From positions 62,001-126,000 of the forward strand of contig CABZRS010000001.1 of NCBI GenBank assembly GCA_902528135.1: 64,000 nt of DNA. Direction: 5' to 3'. Source of the DNA: an uncultured Pelagibacteraceae bacterium. Its GTDB lineage: Bacteria > Pseudomonadota > Alphaproteobacteria > Pelagibacterales > Pelagibacteraceae. Every line of letters begins with the position of its first letter. The stretch's first letter is position 1. Below the pieces are notes generated by a model. The model searched no databases. It saw only the letters and a program-made list of their open reading frames with translations, and had not been told where the DNA came from. Positions 26,996-35,324 of the stretch are shown here, in pieces. The position numbers were made by a program, and so were the translations under genes.

Positions 26996-27055
26996 TTTTG
27001 ACCAAGGATGCTTTAATCCCATTTATTTTATCTCCCTCAGTGTTCTTGGTCAGAA
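26996..27055 (+). ncRNA. Candidate structured RNA between hspQ and ccmC
   Basis: The 182-base gap between hspQ and ccmC has an island of higher GC in which TGACCAAG (26999-27006) pairs perfectly with CTTGGTCA (27045-27052) around a C/T-rich loop with tctccctcagtg; G-U pairs can extend the stem on both sides. No U-run follows, so it is not a simple terminator. It could be a leader element of the ccm run or a small RNA; strand is not certain. No known family identified. Confidence 0.35.
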
Positions 27056-27108
27056 TAACCCACCAGAAAAATTTTCATAATTTAAATTTGTGTTATAGAT
27101 AACAGAAA

Positions 27109-27816
27109 ATGTTTAAGTATTTAAAACCAAACAATTTATTAAAAATAATAAATAAAACACAAAAGTTCGTATTTATTATTTTTTTAGTAATTATAAGCAT
27201 TGGTCTTGTTGAGGCATTAATACTTTCTCCTGAAGACTATAAACAAAGCGACTCAGTGAGAATTATGTATGTCCATGTTCCGGCAGCTTGGATTTCTCTT
27301 GGAATTTTTTCATTAATTGCTGTTTTGTCATTTGGTATTTTAGTTTTTAAAAATAAAAATCTTTCTTTAATAACAAAAAGCTTAGCACCATCTGGTTTTG
27401 TCTTTAATATCATTGCTTTGGTAACAGGATCCATCTGGGGTAAACCTACTTGGGGAACCTGGTGGGCATGGGATGCAAGAATAACATCAATGTTATTACT
27501 TGCTTTTTTCTATTTGATATTTCTTCTAAGTTGGAGGGTAACTGACAATGAGGAAAAAGCTGTAAAGATTAGTTCGTACATAGCGATAATAGGTTTAATA
27601 AATGTTCCAATAATCAAATTTTCTGTTGAATGGTGGTCAACATTGCACCAACCTTCTTCAGTAAATATTTTTACAGAAACTTCCATTCATGCTTCTATGT
27701 TGTTACCTTTAGGTATAATGACTGCGGCATTTGCACTTTTTTCGCTTTTGATATTTTTGATGAAATATAATACAGAACTGATAAAAATAAAAAATAAAGG
27801 ATTAGATAGATTATGA
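27109..27816 (+). CDS. ccmC: Heme exporter/cytochrome c maturation permease CcmC
   Basis: 235 aa, six membrane helices. The tryptophan-rich heme-handling motif is present as WGTWWAWDARITSMLLL, with conserved histidines in MYVHVPAAW and WWSTLHQPSS. CcmC passes heme to the chaperone CcmE at the periplasmic face. First gene of the run ccmC-D-E-F-G-H. The ATPase/permease genes ccmA and ccmB that often precede ccmC are not here; hspQ is the upstream neighbour. Confidence 0.97.
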   Translation: MFKYLKPNNLLKIINKTQKFVFIIFLVIISIGLVEALILSPEDYKQSDSVRIMYVHVPAAWISLGIFSLIAVLSFGILVFKNKNLSLITKSLAPSGFVFNIIALVTGSIWGKPTWGTWWAWDARITSMLLLAFFYLIFLLSWRVTDNEEKAVKISSYIAIIGLINVPIIKFSVEWWSTLHQPSSVNIFTETSIHASMLLPLGIMTAAFALFSLLIFLMKYNTELIKIKNKGLDRL

Positions 27817-28046
27817 TTAACGAAGTTTTATACATGAATGGATATGGTCTCTATGTATGGTCTTCTTTTGCATTTACTCTTTCTTGTTTCTGTATTTTAT
27901 ATTCAGTAATCAAACTTCAACTTGTTAAAGAGCAAAAGAAATTCAGGACTCGTTTTGAAAATTTAGATACTGATAAAATTGAAATAGCAAAAAAACAAGA
28001 GACATATAAAGAAATACTAGCTACTTCATCTGTATCTAAAATTTAA
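27813..28046 (+). CDS. ccmD: CcmD, small heme-export membrane protein
   Basis: 77 aa with a single membrane helix (about 10-32), the segment [17 protein letters not shown] before it typical of CcmD, and a basic cytoplasmic tail. CcmD holds holo-CcmE to the CcmABC complex. Its start overlaps the ccmC stop by 4 bases. Longer than most CcmD proteins (45-70 aa). Confidence 0.85.
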   Translation: MINEVLYMNGYGLYVWSSFAFTLSCFCILYSVIKLQLVKEQKKFRTRFENLDTDKIEIAKKQETYKEILATSSVSKI

Positions 28047-28057
28047 TTTTTATTTTC

Positions 28058-28480
28058 ATGTATGGTAAAAAAGTTAAATTAAGAGCCATCTTTATATTAT
28101 CTATATTCTTTTCATTAATCTTAATTGTATTTTTAGTTTTTAAATCACTTGAGGAAAACGTTGTTTATTTTAAATCACCTACAGAAATAAAAAATTTAAC
28201 AGAGTTGACATCAAAAAAAATAAGAGTTGGAGGAATGGTTAAAGAAAAATCAATTAATGTTAATCAGTCAGAAGTTAACTTTGTTATAACTGACTTTAAA
28301 AATGAATTAATCGTTAATTATAGTGGTTCCGTTCCAAATTTATTTGAAGAAGGAAAAGGAGTTGTGGCTGAAGGTTTTTTAAAAGATCGTAATTTTTTAA
28401 CTGCAGTTAAAATATTAGCAAAACACGATGAAAATTATATGCCACCTGAGGTGAAAGAGGCACTAAAAGAGAGTAATTAA
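28058..28480 (+). CDS. ccmE: Cytochrome c maturation heme chaperone CcmE
   Basis: 140 aa, N-terminal membrane anchor (about 10-30) followed by the OB-fold: [48 protein letters not shown]. The heme-binding histidine is in [12 protein letters not shown] near the C-terminus. It accepts heme covalently from CcmC and delivers it to CcmF/H. One-base overlap with ccmF. Confidence 0.96.
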   Translation: MYGKKVKLRAIFILSIFFSLILIVFLVFKSLEENVVYFKSPTEIKNLTELTSKKIRVGGMVKEKSINVNQSEVNFVITDFKNELIVNYSGSVPNLFEEGKGVVAEGFLKDRNFLTAVKILAKHDENYMPPEVKEALKESN

Positions 28481-30351
28481 TGCTAAACCAAATTGGAAAC
28501 TATTCACTTTATATTGCTTTACTGTCATCTATTTTAATAATCATTCAATCTTCAATATTATTAAATCGAAATAATATAAATGTTAGTGGAAGAATTTTTT
28601 CACTAATTTCTATTCAATCATTAATGGTTATAATAAGTTTCATTGCTCTTATAATAGCCTTTATAATCTCAGATTTTAGTAATGAGACAGTCTATACTAA
28701 TTCTCATACCTCTAAACCTTTATTCTATAAAATCTCAGGAACATGGGGAAACCATGAGGGAAGTTTACTTCTTTGGTTATTAGTATTATCAATTTTTTTA
28801 TTAATTTTTACAATTACTTCAAAAAATCTTTCAAACAAATATAGAATTCTAACTTTGTTTTTTCAGGAAATAATAATTTTAGGATTTTTGTTATTTATTC
28901 TTTTTACTTCAAATCCCTTTATGAGTTTATTTCCAATTCCAAAGGAGGGAACTGGTTTAAATCCAATACTCCAAGACCCCGCACTAGCAATTCATCCACC
29001 AATATTATATTTAGGATATGTTGGAACATCTATTATTTTTTCTTCTTCACTCGCAGCCTTAATATCAGGTTCTGTAAATAAAACCTGGGCCAAGCATATA
29101 AAGGATTGGGTTTTAGTTTCATGGATTTTTTTATCTATTGGAATTTTATTAGGATCTATATGGGCTTATTATGAACTAGGATGGGGAGGTTTTTGGTTTT
29201 GGGATCCAGTTGAAAATGTATCCCTTATGCCATGGTTTTGTCTAACAGCTTTATTTCACACTATTTTAATTTTAGAGAAAAGAGAAATGTTTCATTCTTG
29301 GGCAGTAATTTTATCAATTGCAACATTTTCATTAAGTATGAGTGGAACATTTCTCGTTAGATCTGGTATTTTAAACTCAATCCATACTTTTGCAAATGAT
29401 CCATCAAGGGGAGTTTTTATTCTTTGTTTTTTATTTATATTGATTACGTTGTCTATATTTATCTATTTTTTTTATCAAAACAAAATCAAAAACAATTTCA
29501 CAAAAACTTATATTGTTAGTAAAGAAACAGCTGTTCTAGTCAATAACTTGTTCATGATGTTTTTTTTATCAGTTGTCTTAATCGGCACAGTTTATCCAAT
29601 ATTTCTAGAAGTAGTAAATAATGATAAAATTTCAGTTGGTCCCCCCTTTTATCATAAATTAATTGTACCTTTTTTGATTCCTTTTTTAATTTTTATGGCA
29701 ATTGGACCAAATTTGAATTGGATTAAAGATAAAATAAATAAAATTAATCTACAGCAGATTTTATTTTTTATTTTATCAATAATTATTTCTTTTATTTTTT
29801 TAAAAAGAGTTGGAATTTCATATCTATTTTCACTCCCACTTTTTATTGCAAGTATTTTTCTTTTCTTAATTACTATTAAAGATTTTTCAGTAAAAAAAAC
29901 AAATTTATCTCAAAAAATATCTCATTTCGGTTTTAGTTTGTTTATTTTAAGTGTTTTAGTCAATGGTGTTCTTGCAAAAGAGTACTCATCAAATATGAAA
30001 GTTGGAGATGAAAGAAAATTTTTAAATAAAACAATTAAATTTGAAAGTCTTAAAGTAAATGAAAGTAAAAATTACCAGTCTTTAGAGGCAAATTTTAAAA
30101 TTTCAGACAAAAATAATTCGATCAATCTGAAACCAGAAGTAAGAGTTTATGATCAACCACAAACAATAACTAGTGAGGCCGATATAAAATCAACATTATA
30201 CTCTGATAATTTTTTGGTGTTTAATATATTAAAAAATGATGGATTTTATAATGTCAGGTATCAAATAAAACCGTTTATGATATGGATTTGGATATCAATA
30301 ATATTAATCTCCTTTGGAGGGATATTAAGCATTGTTAAAAAAAATGGTTAA
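28480..30351 (+). CDS. ccmF: Cytochrome c heme lyase subunit CcmF
   Basis: 623 aa, about 14 membrane helices. The WWD domain reads GGFWFWDPVENVSLMPW, preceded by GTWGNHEGSLLLWLL and followed by LVRSGILNSIHTFA; conserved histidines for heme are in these loops. CcmF joins heme to apocytochrome c with CcmH. Overlaps ccmE by one base, and ccmG starts inside its 3' end. Confidence 0.97.
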   Translation: MLNQIGNYSLYIALLSSILIIIQSSILLNRNNINVSGRIFSLISIQSLMVIISFIALIIAFIISDFSNETVYTNSHTSKPLFYKISGTWGNHEGSLLLWLLVLSIFLLIFTITSKNLSNKYRILTLFFQEIIILGFLLFILFTSNPFMSLFPIPKEGTGLNPILQDPALAIHPPILYLGYVGTSIIFSSSLAALISGSVNKTWAKHIKDWVLVSWIFLSIGILLGSIWAYYELGWGGFWFWDPVENVSLMPWFCLTALFHTILILEKREMFHSWAVILSIATFSLSMSGTFLVRSGILNSIHTFANDPSRGVFILCFLFILITLSIFIYFFYQNKIKNNFTKTYIVSKETAVLVNNLFMMFFLSVVLIGTVYPIFLEVVNNDKISVGPPFYHKLIVPFLIPFLIFMAIGPNLNWIKDKINKINLQQILFFILSIIISFIFLKRVGISYLFSLPLFIASIFLFLITIKDFSVKKTNLSQKISHFGFSLFILSVLVNGVLAKEYSSNMKVGDERKFLNKTIKFESLKVNESKNYQSLEANFKISDKNNSINLKPEVRVYDQPQTITSEADIKSTLYSDNFLVFNILKNDGFYNVRYQIKPFMIWIWISIILISFGGILSIVKKNG

Positions 30352-30877
30352 AAATATTAAGCTAATAGCAGTACTTTTTTTAGTTATTTTAAGTTTTTTT
30401 ATTTTTCTTAAAGGCCTTAATAAAACAAATAATTATTCCCCCAATTTAAATTCAAGTAATATTGATTTTAACTTTAAAGCTAAGTTTCTTTATTCTAATG
30501 AGAAGACAACATTATACGAATTGATAAATGATAAAGATTTTTCATTAATAAATATATGGGCCTCATGGTGTCTACCATGTCGAGATGAGCACCCTTATTT
30601 ATTAAATTTAAATTCGTTAAGTAAATTAAACATTATTGGAATTAACTATAAAGATAGTGAGGTAAATGCAAAAAAATTTATTAAAGAATTGGGTAATCCT
30701 TATTCTAAAATTGTAGTTGACCCTTCAGGAGTTAATTCAATTGAGCTAGGTGCATATGGAGTACCAGAAACAATTCTTATAAATAACAAGACTAAAACTA
30801 TTTTAAAAAAATATATTGGTCCACTAGATGATAAAAAACTTGCTGAACTTAAAATGATAATCAAAAATGAAAATTAA
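30332..30877 (+). CDS. ccmG: Thiol:disulfide interchange protein CcmG/DsbE
   Basis: 181 aa from TTG 30332, favoured by the ggagg 11 bases upstream; ATG 30344 (MVKNIKL) is the alternative and loses four residues. N-terminal membrane anchor, then the thioredoxin fold with active site WASWCLPCRDEHP and the cis-Pro loop GAYGVPETILI. It reduces the CXXCH cysteines of apocytochromes before heme attachment. Overlaps ccmF by 20 bases and ccmH by 11. Confidence 0.95.
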   Translation: MLKKMVKNIKLIAVLFLVILSFFIFLKGLNKTNNYSPNLNSSNIDFNFKAKFLYSNEKTTLYELINDKDFSLINIWASWCLPCRDEHPYLLNLNSLSKLNIIGINYKDSEVNAKKFIKELGNPYSKIVVDPSGVNSIELGAYGVPETILINNKTKTILKKYIGPLDDKKLAELKMIIKNEN

Positions 30878-31229
30878 AATTTTAGTCCTTACAATATTTT
30901 ACTTAATAAGTTCTTTTAATCTATCATATGCAGCTAATTCTGAAAAGGTTGATCAAATTTCAAAAAATTTGAGATGTTTAATTTGTCAAGGACAATCAGT
31001 TTATGACTCTCAATCTGATTTTGCTTTAAGTATGAAAATTTTAATTCAAAATAAAATCGATGAAGGTAAAAATGATGAACAGATTTATGATTTTCTTAAG
31101 AACAAATATGGAGAGTGGATAGTTTATGATCCAGAAATTAACAAAAACACAGTTTTACTTTGGGTATTACCTTTGATTTTATTTGTTTTTGGCGGTATTT
31201 TAATTTTTAGAAAAGTATCTATAAAGTAG
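30867..31229 (+). CDS. ccmH: Cytochrome c maturation protein CcmH
   Basis: 120 aa: signal/anchor segment, the LRCLICQGQSVYDSQ motif with redox cysteines, IYDFLKNKYGEWIVYDP, and a C-terminal membrane helix (LLWVLPLILFVFGGILIF). This is the short CcmH, without the CcmI TPR domain; no ccmI follows. It handles apocytochrome thiols together with CcmG and CcmF. Overlaps ccmG by 11 bases; the PagL-like gene follows 13 bases later. Confidence 0.96.
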   Translation: MKIKILVLTIFYLISSFNLSYAANSEKVDQISKNLRCLICQGQSVYDSQSDFALSMKILIQNKIDEGKNDEQIYDFLKNKYGEWIVYDPEINKNTVLLWVLPLILFVFGGILIFRKVSIK

Positions 31230-31242
31230 GTACAAATTTTTT

Positions 31243-31743
31243 ATGCAAACCATACTAAAATTATTGTTAATTTATTTTTTGCTGGGTTTTAATTTAGCAA
31301 AAGCAGATGGACATACTTCTAATGAAAATTGGAGTTTTTACACTGGGACTTTTGATTTTAGTGATGAGGGAAAAAAGTCTACTTTATTTGGCATACAGCA
31401 TGTTAATACTGGAAAAGATAAAGAGAGCTTTTTAGGAATTCTTCAACCAGTAACAGGTCTAATGGTGACAGCAGATAGCGCGGCATATATTTATACAGGT
31501 TTTCAAATTTACAATGAGGGTCCTTTGAAGTTTACTCCAAGCTTTACTCCTGGTCTATATTCTAAAGGTGATGGTAAAGATTTAGGACATGTGATTGAGT
31601 TTAAAACAGAAATACAAATTTCTTATGAATTTTCATCAAGTAGTGAAATAGCACTGTCATATAACCATATATCAAACGCGAGCCTTGGGGATAAAAATCC
31701 TGGGGCAAATAGTTATATGTTTAATTATATAAAAAAATTTTAA
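31243..31743 (+). CDS. PagL-like lipid A deacylase / acyloxyacyl hydrolase family outer-membrane protein
   Basis: 166 aa with a signal peptide (ILKLLLIYFLLGFNLAKADG) and an eight-stranded beta-barrel pattern of alternating hydrophobic residues. The C-terminal motif SYNHISNASLGDKNPGANSY contains the His-Ser pair and following Asn/Asp of the PagL family, whose members remove the 3-O-acyl chain of lipid A. It ends in an aromatic residue (YIKKF), as outer-membrane barrels do. Position after ccmH is probably incidental. Confidence 0.82.
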   Translation: MQTILKLLLIYFLLGFNLAKADGHTSNENWSFYTGTFDFSDEGKKSTLFGIQHVNTGKDKESFLGILQPVTGLMVTADSAAYIYTGFQIYNEGPLKFTPSFTPGLYSKGDGKDLGHVIEFKTEIQISYEFSSSSEIALSYNHISNASLGDKNPGANSYMFNYIKKF

Positions 31744-31752
31744 ATTAAAACT

Positions 31753-32904
31753 ATGAATTTAAAAGACTGTCACAATTTTGGTGATTTTAGAAAACTAGCT
31801 AAAAAAAAATTACCTTCTCCAATTTTTCACTACATTGACGGTGCAGCTGATGATGAGATAACGTATTCTAGAAATACTAGTGCTTTTGATGATGTTGATT
31901 TAGTTCCAAATGTTTTAAGAGGAGTTGAAAATGTTGATCTTTCAACAACAATATTTGGAAAAAAATTGGATTTACCATTTTATCTAGCACCTACAGCATT
32001 ACAAAGACTTTTTCATTATGATGGAGAAAGAGCAGTTGGAAAGGCAGCAAAAAAATTTAATACAATGTTTGGTGTTTCAGCTTTGGCTACAGTCAGTGTA
32101 GAAGAAATTTCTGCTATGATTGATACTCCTAAGATGTTTCAATTTTATTTTCACAAAGATAGAGGATTGAATGACTCTTGTTTAGAGAGAGCTAAAGCAG
32201 CAAAATTCGATGTAATGGCTTTAACGGTGGATACTATTACAGGTGGAAACCGAGAGAGAGATTTAAGAACTGGTTTTACATCTCCGCCTAAATTAACTCT
32301 ATCAAGTTTGTTTAGTTTTGCCACTAAGCCTATGTGGGGAATAAATTATATGACAAAAGGTAAATTTGAATTACCTCATCTTCAAGATTTTGTAAAAGAA
32401 GGTACAAGCACTAACTCCTCAATTGGAAGTTATTTTTCTACTATGTTAGACCAATCTATGAATTGGAAAGATGCAGAAAAACTTTGTTCTCAATGGGGTG
32501 GCCACTTTGCCCTTAAAGGTATTATGAGTGTTGAAGACGCAAAAAAAGCTGTAGATATTGGTTGTACTGGAATAATGGTTTCAAATCATGGTGGAAGACA
32601 ACTTGATGGGTCTAGATCTCCTTTTGATCAACTTGCAGAAATTGTTGACGCAGTTGGTGACAAGCTTGATGTTATATGTGAAGGCGGAATTCACAGAGGA
32701 ACTCATATGCTGAAAGCATTATCCCTCGGTGCTAAAGCTTGTTCAGGCGGAAGACTCTATCTTTATGCTTTAGCTGCAGCAGGTCAAGCAGGAGTGGAAA
32801 GAGCACTAAATCAATATAAAACAGAACTGCAAAGAGATATGAAACTAATGGGTTGCACAAAAATCAGTGATTTAAACAGAAGTAATTTAAGATTCAGAGG
32901 ATAA
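31753..32904 (+). CDS. FMN-dependent alpha-hydroxyacid oxidase/dehydrogenase, copy 1
   Basis: 383 aa TIM-barrel flavoprotein of the L-lactate dehydrogenase/glycolate oxidase family. N-terminal PSPIFHYIDGAADDE, the active-site SNHGGRQLDGSRSPFD with catalytic His279 and substrate Arg282, and the FMN-phosphate Arg334. Compared with the usual DGGVRRG loop, this copy has EGGIHRG (Glu310, His314), changes at residues that contact FMN. It oxidises L-2-hydroxyacids to 2-oxoacids, passing electrons to the respiratory chain or O2; the actual substrate is unknown. Adjacent same-length paralogue begins at the last base of this gene. Confidence 0.92.
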   Translation: MNLKDCHNFGDFRKLAKKKLPSPIFHYIDGAADDEITYSRNTSAFDDVDLVPNVLRGVENVDLSTTIFGKKLDLPFYLAPTALQRLFHYDGERAVGKAAKKFNTMFGVSALATVSVEEISAMIDTPKMFQFYFHKDRGLNDSCLERAKAAKFDVMALTVDTITGGNRERDLRTGFTSPPKLTLSSLFSFATKPMWGINYMTKGKFELPHLQDFVKEGTSTNSSIGSYFSTMLDQSMNWKDAEKLCSQWGGHFALKGIMSVEDAKKAVDIGCTGIMVSNHGGRQLDGSRSPFDQLAEIVDAVGDKLDVICEGGIHRGTHMLKALSLGAKACSGGRLYLYALAAAGQAGVERALNQYKTELQRDMKLMGCTKISDLNRSNLRFRG

Positions 32905-34055
32905 TGAGTTTAAGCAATTGTTATAACTTTGATGATTTTAGAAAGTTAGCAAAAAAAAAACTTCCTGCACCTATTTTTCATTATATAGACGGAGGAGCAG
33001 ACGACGAAGTTACAATGAATAGGAACACTAACTCATTTAATGACTGTGATCTAATTCCTAATATTTTAAATAGTGTTGGTGAACCTGATTTAAAGACAGA
33101 GGTTTTTGGAACAAAAATGGATATGCCAATTTTTTTGTCTCCTACAGCTATGCAAAGTTTATATCACCCTGATGGAGACAAAGCTTCTGCTCGAGCTGCA
33201 GAAAAATTTGGTACGATATACAGTATGTCTACTATGGCATCTTTTTCGATTGAAGAAATTGCAAATCTTTCAAGTGGTCCAAAAATTTTTCAATTATATA
33301 TTCATAAGGACCAATCTATAACTAATGATTTAATTGATAGATGTAAGAGGGCAAACTTCAATGGAATGTGTATTACAGTCGATACTATTGTTGCTGGAAA
33401 CAGAGAAAGAGATCATAGAACAGGTTTTACAACACCACCAAAATTTACTTTAGATAGTTTAATGAGTTTTGCTATGAGACCTCAGTGGGTGTTTAACTAT
33501 TTTACGCATAAGAAATTTGAATTAGCAAATCTTAAAGATAAAGTTGATAAGGGTACAAATATTGCCCAATCCGTTATGGGGTATATAAATGAACAATATG
33601 ATCCTGCCATGAATTGGAAAGATGCAGAATATTGTATAAAAAAATGGGATGGTCCAATTGCACTTAAAGGAGTTATGTCAGTTGATGACGCTAAAAGAGC
33701 AATAGATATAGGATGTACTGCTGTGATGATATCAAATCATGGAGGAAGGCAACTTGATGGGTCTAGATCTCCTTTTGATCAAGTAAAAGCTATCAGAGAT
33801 GCTGTAGGAGATAAATTAGAGGTAATTTTAGATGGTGGAGTTCGAAGAGGAACTCATGTTCTTAAAGCATTAGCAGCAGGTGCGACAGCTTGTAGTTTCG
33901 GTAAAGCTTTTTTGTTTAGTTTAGGGGCTGGTGGTCAACAAGGAGTAGAAAGATTACTGCAAAATATGCATGATGAAATAAGACGTAACATGATATTGAT
34001 GGGATGCAAAAGTATAAAAGATCTGGATGAGTCTAAAATTATCTATAGAAGATAA
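32904..34055 (+). CDS. FMN-dependent alpha-hydroxyacid oxidase/dehydrogenase, copy 2
   Basis: 383 aa, a tandem paralogue aligning without gaps at the key sites to the gene upstream. It has SNHGGRQLDGSRSPFD and an intact DGGVRRG loop (Asp310, Arg314), but Lys334 in place of the FMN-phosphate Arg (SFGKAFLF), the reverse of the pattern in copy 1. Overlap of one base with copy 1 means co-translation. The pair may be heteromeric or specialised for different hydroxyacids such as lactate and glycolate; that is inference. Confidence 0.92.
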   Translation: MSLSNCYNFDDFRKLAKKKLPAPIFHYIDGGADDEVTMNRNTNSFNDCDLIPNILNSVGEPDLKTEVFGTKMDMPIFLSPTAMQSLYHPDGDKASARAAEKFGTIYSMSTMASFSIEEIANLSSGPKIFQLYIHKDQSITNDLIDRCKRANFNGMCITVDTIVAGNRERDHRTGFTTPPKFTLDSLMSFAMRPQWVFNYFTHKKFELANLKDKVDKGTNIAQSVMGYINEQYDPAMNWKDAEYCIKKWDGPIALKGVMSVDDAKRAIDIGCTAVMISNHGGRQLDGSRSPFDQVKAIRDAVGDKLEVILDGGVRRGTHVLKALAAGATACSFGKAFLFSLGAGGQQGVERLLQNMHDEIRRNMILMGCKSIKDLDESKIIYRR

Positions 34056-34120
34056 AAATTTTAATTAATAGACATAATTAATCTTTTCAGTTAGTTTTCT
34101 TTCTTTAAAAAACTAATATT

Positions 34121-35287
34121 ATGATACTGGCAAAAAATTTAGAAAACTTAGGAACAGAGTCTGCGTTTAGTGTACTAGCTGAAGCTAAAGCATTAGAGGC
34201 AAAGGGTCACCCAATGATACATTTGGGATTAGGTCAACCAGATTTTAAAACCCCAAAACATGTAGTTGAAGCTGCAAAAAAAGCTTTAGACGACGGTCAT
34301 CATGGATATGTGATGTCTAACGGAATTCCAGAATGTAGAGAAGCTGTAACTAGATGGATTAAAAAACGTTACAATGCAGATATTGATGCTGAAAGAATTT
34401 TAATTATGCCAGGTGGAAAGCCAACAATGAGTTATGCAATTCAATGTTTTGGTGAACCAGGAGCAGAAATAATTCATCCTACACCAGCCTTTCCAATTTA
34501 TGAGTCAATGATAAATTATACTGGCTCAACACCTGTTCCATATGATCTTACAGAAGATAAAGATCTTAAATTTGATCCTGATAAGATATTATCTTTAATT
34601 ACTGATAAAACTAGATTGTTAATACTAATAAATCCAAACAATCCTACAGGAAGTTTTGTTGAAAAACCAGTAATAGACTATTTTGCAAAAGAATTAGAAA
34701 AACATCCTCATGTTACAATCTTAAGCGATGAGATTTATAGTAGACAAATTTTTGACTATAAAGAAATGCCATCGTTTTTTCATTATGAGGCTTTAAAAGA
34801 AAGATTAATTGTTTTAGAGGGTTGGAGTAAAGCTTACTCAATGACAGGTTGGAGATTGGGATGGAGTTATTGGCCTAAAGAAATGGTTGCACATGTTAAC
34901 AAACTTTTAATAAATAGTGTATCTTGTGTAAATGCAGCTGCGCAATTTGCAGGGATTGCAGCATTAGACGGTCCAGATGACTCAATCAATGACATGTTAG
35001 ACAAATTTACTTTAAGAAGAAATTTAATTCACAAAGGCTTAAATGATTTACCTGGAATAGAGTGTAGTCTTCCAGGTGGAGCTTTTTACGCTTTTCCAAA
35101 CGTCAAAGGTACTGGAATGACAGGTGCAGAATTTTGCAAAAAAGCAATGCATGAGGCTGGTGTTGCAATAGTGCCTGGAACAGCATTTGGACAAACTTGC
35201 CAAGACTACGTAAGATTTAGTTTTGCCGCATCTAGAGATAACATACAGCAGGCCTTAGAAAATATAGGCAAGATGCTTTCTAAATAG
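34121..35287 (+). CDS. PLP-dependent aminotransferase, class I/II (aspartate-aminotransferase type)
   Basis: 388 aa, fold-type I. HLGLGQPDFKTPKHV, YVMSNGIPECREAV, LINPNNPTGSFV, the PLP lysine in WSKAYSMTGWRLGW, and the C-terminal YVRFSFAASRDNIQQAL carrying the substrate-carboxylate Arg. It transaminates a 2-oxoacid with an amino donor; given the oxidases on both sides, glyoxylate or pyruvate are possible acceptors, which is inference. 65 bases after the oxidase pair, 37 before the GlcD-like gene. Confidence 0.93.
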   Translation: MILAKNLENLGTESAFSVLAEAKALEAKGHPMIHLGLGQPDFKTPKHVVEAAKKALDDGHHGYVMSNGIPECREAVTRWIKKRYNADIDAERILIMPGGKPTMSYAIQCFGEPGAEIIHPTPAFPIYESMINYTGSTPVPYDLTEDKDLKFDPDKILSLITDKTRLLILINPNNPTGSFVEKPVIDYFAKELEKHPHVTILSDEIYSRQIFDYKEMPSFFHYEALKERLIVLEGWSKAYSMTGWRLGWSYWPKEMVAHVNKLLINSVSCVNAAAQFAGIAALDGPDDSINDMLDKFTLRRNLIHKGLNDLPGIECSLPGGAFYAFPNVKGTGMTGAEFCKKAMHEAGVAIVPGTAFGQTCQDYVRFSFAASRDNIQQALENIGKMLSK

Positions 35288-35324
35288 GCTGTATTTTTAA
35301 AAGATTTTTCTGTAATATTTACTT

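Noticed and set aside
26996-27055. 6S RNA
   Set aside because: The CCCTCAGTGTTC stretch vaguely recalls 6S RNA, but the available gap is too short for the full 6S fold; kept only as an unnamed candidate RNA.
34091-34115. Hairpin before the aminotransferase gene (TTAGTTTT/AAAACTAA)
   Set aside because: All A/T pairs except one; expected by chance in such AT-rich sequence.
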